From WVWW01 sp041568335 (lineage in GTDB: Bacteria; Acidobacteriota; Polarisedimenticolia; Polarisedimenticolales; Polarisedimenticolaceae), in NCBI GenBank assembly GCA_041568335.1, contig JBFFZZ010000221.1, forward strand, positions 1 through 5,407: a stretch of DNA of 5,407 bases, given 5' to 3'. The translations under genes were made by a program, and so were the position numbers. The notes beneath the pieces were generated by a model. It saw nothing but the letters and a program-made list of their open reading frames with translations, was not told the DNA's origin and did not search any database. Positions 1 through 5,407 of this stretch are shown piece by piece. How positions within the stretch are numbered: the first letter of the stretch is position 1; each line of letters begins with the position of its first letter.

Positions 1-2
1 CC

Positions 3-1484
3 GAGCTGCTGCTGGCCGAATCGAACGATCCCGGGGCCGCTGCGATGCCGACCGATCGACGCCGGGCGGCCCGCTGGCTGAGTCGACGCGCGGCCGATTC
101 CCCCAACGAGTCCTTCGAGTGGATCACCGGGATCGAGTTGCGAATGACGCGTGCGGTCTCGATCCGGCTCGACGCGCTGCCCGCCGCCGAGCGGGAGGCG
201 CGGCTGACGGCCATCACCCGCGGCATCGCCGATGCCCGGCGTACGCTGAGTCATTCGGGCTTCCCGGCCGTCGACGTCGACGTGCTCGTCGCCGACCTCG
301 GTCCTACGGCGAGCGGATACACGACGCATTCGAAGACCGCTTCCGATCCGACGATCGTCGTCGGGATCGAGACACCGGCCGACGACCTGCACCATGCCGC
401 GGCGCATCAATACGCGCATGCGGTCGTCCAGTCTCTGTCCGCGGACTTCCCGCCCGTCTGGGGCGAGGCGTTTGCCGTCTGGACGACGATGCGCGCATTG
501 CGCCTGGACCGCGCCGAGGAGTACGCTTCCGTCGATGCACGCCTGCACGCGATGCACACCGGCTTGACCTCGACCGATCCCGTTTTCGCCGCGGGCAACT
601 CGGTCTGGTTCACTTTCCTCGAATCCCGCTGGGGCGTTGCCGCGGTTCGGACCACGGTGGAAGAGCTGGTGCGGGGCGGCGACACAGCGGCCGCCCTCGA
701 GCGCGGTGTGCGCCGCGTTTCACCGCAGCGCTTGCGCCAGGCCTACGCCGATTTCCAGTTGTGGTCGTTGTTCACCGGCGAACGCGACGACTCGAAACAC
801 CTGCGCGGTGCCGGCCGGCTGGCCGACCCGCGATTCACCTCGGCGGCGTCCGGCCTACCGGCGCTGTCGATTCGTCGGGATCCGGGCGTCGAGCCCTGGG
901 GCGGCAGCCGCATCCGACTGTTCGACGGGGGCGGAGAAACCGGCGGGTTGCAGGTCGGCTTCGAGGGCGATTTCTCGGCTCGCTGGGAGGCGGACCTGGT
1001 GTTGACCTCGCGGGCCGGTGCGATCCACCGCATCCCGTTGACGCTGCACGACGGGCGCGTCGAGGCGACGGTCCCCCTGGACGGCCTGTCCGAGGCGATC
1101 CTGCTGGTTCGGCGCGTCGATTCGGACGACCCGGCACCCCGCGGCTACTCCTACTCGGCGCACCGGGAAAAGGGCTATCCGTTCGAGCTGGCCGAGACCT
1201 CGATCGAATCGATCGACGACCTGGGGATCTTGGTGCAGTGGGAAACGAAGCACGAGCATCGCCTGATCGGCTTCAACGTGGTGCGCACACGCGCCGGTGG
1301 CGGGCCACGGATCCAGGTCAACCCGGTCTGGATCCCGGCGCTCGGTGGTGCCGATCGCGGCGTGGGTTATCGCTTCCTGGACACCGAAGCCGAGCCGGGG
1401 GTGCGTTACGAGTACACCATCCAGGCCATCACCGAGCTGGGCCTGACGAGTCACTCCGCAGCGATCGTCGGCGCCCGGAATTAG
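3..1484 (+). CDS. MXAN_6640-like putative metalloprotease homologue with altered zinc motif, C-terminal FnIII-like module (5' partial)
   Basis: The frame is open from the left edge (14 codons before the first ATG at 45) to TAG at 1482-1484. No signal peptide follows that ATG, so I treat the gene as truncated by the window. Numbering from Met45: residues about 40-215 resemble gluzincin metalloproteases, with a helix-rich lead-in, a 'DLGPTASGYTT' strand, then HQYAH (121-125, nt 405-419) followed by WGEAFAVW with Glu141 as candidate third zinc ligand. The family pattern is HEXXH plus a downstream WxxE; here the catalytic Glu is Gln122. Residues about 285-385 are beta-rich. Residues about 385-479 look like a fibronectin-III-type module (W399 in 'VQWETKHEH', 'GFNVVR' at 409-414, 'YEYTIQAI'). 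I see no cysteine, which fits an extracytoplasmic protein. The order matches what I remember of the MXAN_6640 putative metalloprotease family; that assignment is tentative. It may bind zinc without hydrolysing peptides. No membrane segment or sorting tail is visible at the C terminus. Confidence 0.85.
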   Translation, partial: ELLLAESNDPGAAAMPTDRRRAARWLSRRAADSPNESFEWITGIELRMTRAVSIRLDALPAAEREARLTAITRGIADARRTLSHSGFPAVDVDVLVADLGPTASGYTTHSKTASDPTIVVGIETPADDLHHAAAHQYAHAVVQSLSADFPPVWGEAFAVWTTMRALRLDRAEEYASVDARLHAMHTGLTSTDPVFAAGNSVWFTFLESRWGVAAVRTTVEELVRGGDTAAALERGVRRVSPQRLRQAYADFQLWSLFTGERDDSKHLRGAGRLADPRFTSAASGLPALSIRRDPGVEPWGGSRIRLFDGGGETGGLQVGFEGDFSARWEADLVLTSRAGAIHRIPLTLHDGRVEATVPLDGLSEAILLVRRVDSDDPAPRGYSYSAHREKGYPFELAETSIESIDDLGILVQWETKHEHRLIGFNVVRTRAGGGPRIQVNPVWIPALGGADRGVGYRFLDTEAEPGVRYEYTIQAITELGLTSHSAAIVGARN

Positions 1485-1508
1485 CGCCACCCCGGAGCGA
1501 ATCGGCGA

Positions 1509-1538
1509 TTGAAGCGTTACGAGGCGCTGCGTTATAGT
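1509..1538 (+). promoter_or_regulatory. sigma70-like promoter for argS
   Basis: TTGAAG (1509-1514) resembles the -35 consensus and is followed after 18 nt by TATAGT (1533-1538), which matches the -10 consensus at five of six bases. This AT-containing patch stands out from the GC-rich surroundings and sits in the only gap between the upstream gene and argS. A start point 6-8 nt after the -10 box would fall at about 1544-1549, on or just before the argS ATG. The motif is read from sequence; its activity is inference. Confidence 0.55.
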
Positions 1539-1543
1539 GCGCC
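1523..1543. repeat. short inverted repeat flanking the argS -10 box
   Basis: GGCGC (1523-1527) and its reverse complement GCGCC (1539-1543) are separated by 11 nt that include the putative -10 box. It could be a small operator or nothing: five-base GC-only arms are common by chance in DNA of this composition. The pairing does not extend inward or outward. Confidence 0.2.
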
Positions 1544-1548
1544 GCCGA

Positions 1549-3537
1549 ATGACGAACATCCCCGAAGCGGCTTTTCGCGAGGCGCTGACCCGCGCGATCG
1601 ACCGAGCCTGGAACCTGGCTCCCGCCGAGATCCCGTTGACCTATCCCCCCACCGCGGAGCTGGGGGATCTGGCCTCCCCCGTTTGCTTCGAGCTGGCCCG
1701 CACGTTGAAACGCTCGCCGCGCGATATTGCCGGCGCGATTGCCGAGGCGTTTCGACCGGGCGGCGGGATCGAGCGGGTCGAAGTCGCCGGCGCCGGCTAC
1801 CTCAACGCTTTTCTCGACCGGGAGCTGTTCCTCCGTGAGAGGCTGGCCGGAACGGCCGGGCCCGCGCCGGCCGACGACGGGAAGATCATCGTCGAGCACA
1901 CCAACATCAACCCCAACAAGGCCGCCCACATCGGCCATCTGCGCAACGCGGTCCTCGGCGACACGCTGGTTCGCTTCCTGCGGCGCATCGGCCGCACGGT
2001 CGAGGTGCAGAACTACATCGACGATACGGGTGTCCAGGTCGCCGATCTCGTCGTCGGCTTCCGGCAGATCCGCCGCGAAGGGATCGCGGAGATCCTCGCG
2101 CGTTACTCGGAGCAGGCGTTGAAGGAGCGTGGGGAGCGCTTCGACTACGTCGCCTGGGATCTCTACGCCGAGGTGACCCAGTGGTACGCCGAGGACGCGG
2201 CCAGGCTCACGCATCGTGCGGCGTGCCTCGAGGCGATGGAGCGCGGCGGGAACGAGACCGCGGAAATCGCAGCGCACGTGGCGCGGCGTATGGTTCAACA
2301 TCACCTCGAGACGATGGACCGCATCGGCGCACGGTACGACGTCCTCCCGCGCGAGAGCGACATCCTGCGGCTCGACTTCTGGAAGCACGCGTTCGAACGG
2401 CTCAAGAGCACGGAAGCCATCCACCTCGCCGGGCAGGGAAAGAACGCGGGTTGCTGGGTGATGGACCTGGCCGGTGCCGAGGAGGACGCCGGTGAAGACC
2501 AGAAGGTCATCGTGCGCTCCAACGGGACCGTCACCTACGTCGGCAAGGACATCGCGTACCAGATGTGGAAGTTCGGGCTGCTCGGCAAGGATTTCCGCTA
2601 TGTGCCGTTCGACTGGTCCCCGCGGCGCGAGCTCTACCCCCTGTGGTCCACGACATCCGACGGAAAAAACGAGAACCCGCGGGCGTTCGGCTCCGGCGCG
2701 CGCGTCTACAACGTCATCGACACCCGCCAGTCTTACCTCCAACGCGTCGTCCAGCAGGGATTGCGCAGCCTCGGGCATGACGAGCAGGCCGACCGTTCGA
2801 TCCACTACGCCTACGAGATGGTCGCGCTGACACCGGCGGCGGTGGCGGCGATGTTCCCCGATCATCCGCTGACCGAGGAGGACCGTGGGCGCGCCTATCT
2901 CGAGATGTCCGGCCGCAAGGGACTGGGCGTCAAGGCGGACGATCTGCTCGACACGTTGATCGAACGCGCGCGCAGCGAGATCGCCAAGCGCAATCCCGAG
3001 CTGGATGCGCAGGAGATCGACGAGATGGCGCGACGTATCGCCGTCGGAGCGGTTCGCTACTACATGCTCCGCTACACGCGCAATCGGGTCGTCGCCTTCG
3101 ACCTCGACGCGGCGCTCTCGTTCGAGGGCGAAACCGGCCCCTACCTGCAGTACTCCGTGGTCCGGGCGCGCAACATCCTCGGCAAGGTCGAACAGTCGTT
3201 CGGCCCCGAAGCCATCGCCGCGGACGGTCTGAGCGGCGACGTTTCACTCGGCGCGCTTCCGCCGAAAACCGTTGCCGAGCACTGGAACCTGGTCTTGCAG
3301 TTCCTGCGGGTCGACGCGGTCGTCGCCCAGGCGGTCGAGACGCTGGAGTTGTCGACGGTGGCCAAACACGCCTACACGCTGGCCCAGGCGTTCAACTCCT
3401 TCTACCACCGCTATCGTGTCGCGCAGGAGGAAGACGAATCGATCCGTCGCGCGCGCACCGCGATTGTCCGTCTGTATCACGACGGGATGATCGAGTTGCT
3501 CGAGCTGTTGGGGATCGAGGTGCCGACCCGAATGTGA
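1549..3537 (+). CDS. argS: Arginine--tRNA ligase (arginyl-tRNA synthetase, class I)
   Basis: This cytoplasmic enzyme charges tRNA-Arg with arginine using ATP. Numbering from ATG1549 (662 residues): an N-terminal tRNA-recognition domain (about 1-100, with 'GDLASPV' near 39); the ATP-site HIGH motif at 127-130 (nt 1927-1938) inside 'NPNKAAHIGHLRNAVLGD'; 'NYIDDTGVQ' at 155-163, the usual ArgRS arginine-site strand; 'GKDIAYQMWKFGLLGKDF' ending at 349; a segment at about 350-387 inserted before 'VIDTRQSYLQ'; the KMSKS-equivalent loop MSGRKGLGVK at 453-462; and a C-terminal DALR anticodon-binding domain starting around 'GPYLQY' (530-535). At 662 residues it is longer than E. coli ArgRS (577), largely through insertions in the catalytic domain. 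An in-frame GTG at 1537 could add four residues (MRRR), but it overlaps the predicted -10 box, so ATG1549 is preferred. No Shine-Dalgarno sequence is visible before either start. It probably has its own promoter. Confidence 0.97.
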   Translation: MTNIPEAAFREALTRAIDRAWNLAPAEIPLTYPPTAELGDLASPVCFELARTLKRSPRDIAGAIAEAFRPGGGIERVEVAGAGYLNAFLDRELFLRERLAGTAGPAPADDGKIIVEHTNINPNKAAHIGHLRNAVLGDTLVRFLRRIGRTVEVQNYIDDTGVQVADLVVGFRQIRREGIAEILARYSEQALKERGERFDYVAWDLYAEVTQWYAEDAARLTHRAACLEAMERGGNETAEIAAHVARRMVQHHLETMDRIGARYDVLPRESDILRLDFWKHAFERLKSTEAIHLAGQGKNAGCWVMDLAGAEEDAGEDQKVIVRSNGTVTYVGKDIAYQMWKFGLLGKDFRYVPFDWSPRRELYPLWSTTSDGKNENPRAFGSGARVYNVIDTRQSYLQRVVQQGLRSLGHDEQADRSIHYAYEMVALTPAAVAAMFPDHPLTEEDRGRAYLEMSGRKGLGVKADDLLDTLIERARSEIAKRNPELDAQEIDEMARRIAVGAVRYYMLRYTRNRVVAFDLDAALSFEGETGPYLQYSVVRARNILGKVEQSFGPEAIAADGLSGDVSLGALPPKTVAEHWNLVLQFLRVDAVVAQAVETLELSTVAKHAYTLAQAFNSFYHRYRVAQEEDESIRRARTAIVRLYHDGMIELLELLGIEVPTRM

Positions 3538-3544
3538 CCGTGCG

Positions 3545-3553
3545 TGGTACCCT
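3545..3553 (+). promoter_or_regulatory. weak extended -10-like motif upstream of the S55 peptidase gene
   Basis: TGGTACCCT (3545-3553) fits the extended -10 pattern TGnTAnnnT and lies just after the argS stop. No convincing -35 box is seen about 17 nt upstream; that stretch is the end of argS. It may give the downstream pair a transcript of its own, or the pair may be read through from argS, since no terminator hairpin with a T-run separates them. Confidence 0.25.
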
Positions 3554-3562
3554 TCATTGACC

Positions 3563-3570
3563 GGATGGGA
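3563..3570 (+). promoter_or_regulatory. candidate ribosome-binding site deciding the S55 gene start
   Basis: The purine-rich GGATGGGA ends 11 nt before an in-frame GTG at 3582 but 26 nt before the ATG at 3597. If it is used, initiation is at GTG3582, giving the N-terminal extension MSSHA before MKNVV. It is an imperfect Shine-Dalgarno match, and argS next door has none, so it does not settle the start. Confidence 0.3.
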
Positions 3571-3596
3571 TCGGGCCGCCCGTGTCGTCGCATGCC

Positions 3597-5369
3597 ATGA
3601 AAAACGTTGTTCTCGGGATCTTGTTCGTCGCCCTCTGGAGCGCCGGCCCGGTCGATGCCGCCCCCTCGACCATGCCCTTCGACGAGGTTCGCAAGGGCAT
3701 GCGCGGAATCGCGCGCACCGTCTTCGACGGCACGACCGTCGAGAGCTTCGACGTCGAGATCCTCGGCAAGCTGCCGAACATCGGCCCACGCCAGAATCTG
3801 ATCCTGGCGCGTTGCAGCGGCGGACCGCTGGCGGAGACGGGAATCCTCTCCGGGATGAGCGGAAGCCCGGTAACCATCGACGGCCGGTTGGTCGGCGCGA
3901 TCGCGTACAGCTGGGGGTTTTCCACCGAGGCGATCGCGGGGATCACACCCATCGAAGAGATGCTCGCGGTCGCGCGACGCGACGCCGCCGGCACGGAGCG
4001 CGCGGCGCGAGCCGCGTGGGAGGAGAACTGGCGGCACACCCTGTTCGACGCGGCAGGCCTGAACGCGATGTTCGATCGAACCCTGGCGGGGCTCGGCGCC
4101 GCTCCGCGTGGCTCCTGGGTGCAACCACTCGGCCTCAGCGGATTCGGTCGCGGCGAACGGGGCATCCGTGAGCGGCTCGAACGCGCCGGCATTCACGCCG
4201 TTCAGGTCGGCAGCGGTGCAGACGACGACGTGACGAGCCCACCGCTCGAGCCGGGATCCGCCATCGCGCTGAAGCTCGTCCGCGGCGACGTCGAGATGAC
4301 CGCGTCGGGGACCGTCACCTGGATCGACGGGGACGGCGTCCTGGCGTTCGGTCACCCGCTGTTCGGTCTCGGGTCGGTCGATCTTCCCATGACCGGAGCG
4401 CGGGTCGAAACGTTGATGCCCAGCCTGATGAGCTCCGCCAAGGTGGCCGTTGCGCTCGACGAGGTCGGCGCGCTGCGGCAAGATCGTGCCGCGGCGGTGT
4501 ACGGCCGGCTCGGGGCCGAGCCGTCGATGATTCCCATCCGCGTCCAGCTCGACAGGGGCGCCGACAGCCGGACGTTCTCCTTCGACGTCGCCGACGACCC
4601 CATGCTCGCTCCGGTCCTCTTTTACCTGACCCTCGGTGGGATCCTCCGGGCCGAGGAACGCGCCTCAGGCAACCTGACCGTGCGCGTGGCGGAGGGCTCG
4701 GTGATCAAGATGGACGACGATCAGGACGTCGCCCTGGACAACGTATTCGCAGGCCCCGAAGCACTCGACTATGCGACGGGGATCCCCGCCTACATCCTTC
4801 ATTTAATGATGAACAACGTCTGGGCGGCGCCGCGGATCGTCGGGGTCAACATCATCCTCGAGTACGAACCGCAACCTCGCAGCGCCCGCCTGGTACGGGC
4901 CGTGGCCGATCGCTATCGGGTCGCGCCGGGCGAGACGGTCGGCCTCGAGCTGGTCCTCGCTCCGTTTCGCGGCCCGCGCCGCACGCTCCACGCCTCCCTG
5001 CGGATCCCCGACGGGCAACCCGCCGGTACGATGACCCTGCTCATCGGCGGCGCGGCGGCGGTGCAACGGGACGAACGGACCGACACCTCGATCCTGCCCC
5101 GCGACCTCGATCAACTCGTGCTTCTGATCAACCAGCTTCGTCGCAACGACCGCCTCTACGTGGTGGCTCCGACCGAGGATCCCGGACTCTTCATCGACGG
5201 CGCGCGGATGCCGAATCTTCCGCCGTCGGTGGCCGCCGTCCTGGCCCGGCCGGGCGGCCGGGGCAACAGGATCCGCGTACCTCGTCGAAACATGCTGGAA
5301 GAATCGCTCGACGCGGGCGAGGTCGTGGAGGGCATGGCCCGTCTCGAGTTGGAGATCGTGCGGCGGTGA
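3597..5369 (+). CDS. Secreted SpoIVB-type S55 family serine peptidase, apparently permuted
   Basis: Numbering from ATG3597 (590 residues): a signal peptide (MKN, hydrophobic VVLGILFVALWSA, likely cleavage after VDA, residue 21) sends it across the inner membrane; no lipobox is seen. Residues about 26-130 match the C-terminal half of the SpoIVB S55 domain: 'MPFDEVRKGMRGIARTVF', 'VESFDVEILG', then GMSGSPV with candidate nucleophile Ser88 (nt 3858-3860), followed by 'IDGRLVGAIAYS' and 'AGITPIEEML'. A helical linker follows (about 125-190). Residues about 225-275 match the N-terminal half of S55: 'SGTVTWIDGDGVLAFGHPLFG' with candidate His253 (nt 4353-4355). Residues about 410-480 look like a beta-sandwich, and the tail contains 'LRRNDRLYVV' and 'LPPSVAAVL'. 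No PDZ domain is apparent. In Bacillus, SpoIVB triggers sigma-K processing during sporulation; nothing here suggests sporulation, so the substrate is unknown. GTG3582 is an alternative start. The stop overlaps the next start, implying translational coupling. Confidence 0.88.
   Translation: MKNVVLGILFVALWSAGPVDAAPSTMPFDEVRKGMRGIARTVFDGTTVESFDVEILGKLPNIGPRQNLILARCSGGPLAETGILSGMSGSPVTIDGRLVGAIAYSWGFSTEAIAGITPIEEMLAVARRDAAGTERAARAAWEENWRHTLFDAAGLNAMFDRTLAGLGAAPRGSWVQPLGLSGFGRGERGIRERLERAGIHAVQVGSGADDDVTSPPLEPGSAIALKLVRGDVEMTASGTVTWIDGDGVLAFGHPLFGLGSVDLPMTGARVETLMPSLMSSAKVAVALDEVGALRQDRAAAVYGRLGAEPSMIPIRVQLDRGADSRTFSFDVADDPMLAPVLFYLTLGGILRAEERASGNLTVRVAEGSVIKMDDDQDVALDNVFAGPEALDYATGIPAYILHLMMNNVWAAPRIVGVNIILEYEPQPRSARLVRAVADRYRVAPGETVGLELVLAPFRGPRRTLHASLRIPDGQPAGTMTLLIGGAAAVQRDERTDTSILPRDLDQLVLLINQLRRNDRLYVVAPTEDPGLFIDGARMPNLPPSVAAVLARPGGRGNRIRVPRRNMLEESLDAGEVVEGMARLELEIVRR
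5351..5354 (+). promoter_or_regulatory. candidate Shine-Dalgarno for the downstream overlapping CDS
   Basis: GGAG (5351-5354) lies inside the end of the S55 gene, 11 nt before the GTG at 5366. The spacing is slightly long, but it is the only purine-rich SD-like site in reach and supports a real start there. Confidence 0.35.
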
Positions 5370-5407
5370 GCACCCGATTGGCCATTGCGCTCGCGCTGCT
5401 CGGATTC
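5366..5407 (+). CDS. N-terminus of an exported protein, function unknown (3' partial)
   Basis: GTG at 5366 overlaps the S55 stop codon by 4 nt (GTGA) and opens a frame that runs to the right edge. The 14 visible residues, MSTRLAIALALLGF, have a short basic n-region (Arg4) followed by an uninterrupted hydrophobic core, the typical beginning of a Sec signal peptide. The overlap implies translational coupling with the S55 peptidase, so the product is probably co-expressed and exported to the same compartment. It may be a substrate, partner or unrelated envelope protein. Too little is present to name a family. The overlap geometry, the signal-peptide-like start and a GGAG upstream are the reasons for calling it. 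Confidence 0.65.
   Translation, partial: MSTRLAIALALLGF

Noticed and set aside
1201..1215. Palindromic CGATCG-AAT-CGATCG repeat
   Set aside because: It lies inside a confident coding region and simply encodes part of 'SIESIDD'; there is no T-run and no second copy nearby.
119..1537. Long open frame overlapping the metalloprotease-like gene in another + frame
   Set aside because: Its translation is dominated by Arg, Gly, Pro and Ala with no recognisable motif, as expected for a shifted frame of GC-rich coding DNA. The frame ending at 1484 carries the recognisable domains.
1537..1548. GTG1537 as the argS start
   Set aside because: It would add only MRRR, lacks a ribosome-binding site and overlaps the predicted -10 box; ATG1549 is the better choice.
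855..1559. 234-codon antisense open frame over the end of the first gene
   Set aside because: Mirror of the coding strand with no recognisable motif and no start-site support.
1429..2865. 478-codon antisense open frame across the argS promoter and coding region
   Set aside because: Long antisense frames are common opposite GC-rich genes with G/C at third positions. The product has no signal, domain or low-complexity pattern suggesting a real protein, and argS on the + strand is certain.
3557..3562. TTGACC as a -35 box for the S55 gene
   Set aside because: No -10-like hexamer lies 16-18 nt downstream; that region reads GC-rich CGTGTC.
3572..3582. CGGGC-C-GCCCG palindrome before the S55 gene as a terminator
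   Set aside because: A one-base loop cannot form a normal hairpin, only 3 pairs remain with a realistic loop, and no T-run follows.
3477..4481. 334-codon antisense open frame across the argS end and the S55 gene
   Set aside because: Same explanation; the + strand frame carries a signal peptide and S55 motifs, while the antisense product has none.

Overview
The window is strongly GC-rich, with G or C at most third codon positions, and carries four same-strand (+) coding regions. The protein types suggest a Gram-negative, environmental, high-GC bacterium, most likely an acidobacterium (Thermoanaerobaculia/Holophagae-like) or a similar deep lineage. The evidence is an exported SpoIVB-type S55 peptidase family known to me from Acidobacteria, a MXAN_6640-like surface metalloprotease homologue, and a long-insert arginyl-tRNA synthetase. 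This placement is inference; no rRNA or other taxonomic marker is present.

Layout: (1) Positions 3-1484 hold the 3' part of a large probably exported protein: a gluzincin-type metalloprotease domain whose zinc motif reads HQYAH instead of HEXXH, then a beta-rich region and a C-terminal fibronectin-III-like module. Its reading frame is open to the left edge, so its true start is probably outside the window. (2) A 64-nt gap contains a good sigma70-like promoter placed so close to the next start that the mRNA may be almost leaderless. (3) Positions 1549-3537 hold argS, a complete class I arginyl-tRNA synthetase of about 662 residues. (4) A gap of about 59 nt contains a weak promoter-like motif and a purine-rich candidate ribosome-binding site. 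(5) Positions 3597-5369 hold a secreted S55-family peptidase in which the Ser motif lies N-terminal to the His motif, the reverse of SpoIVB. (6) A further exported protein begins at 5366, overlapping the S55 stop codon by 4 nt, and runs off the right edge.

The S55 gene and the following gene almost certainly form a translationally coupled pair. argS is a housekeeping gene between two envelope-directed protease-like genes and probably has its own promoter. There are no tRNA or rRNA genes, CRISPR arrays, insertion sequences or convincing rho-independent terminators. No stretch above 300 nt lacks a gene. The most notable observations are the apparently permuted S55 peptidase and the Glu-to-Gln change in the metalloprotease-like active site.
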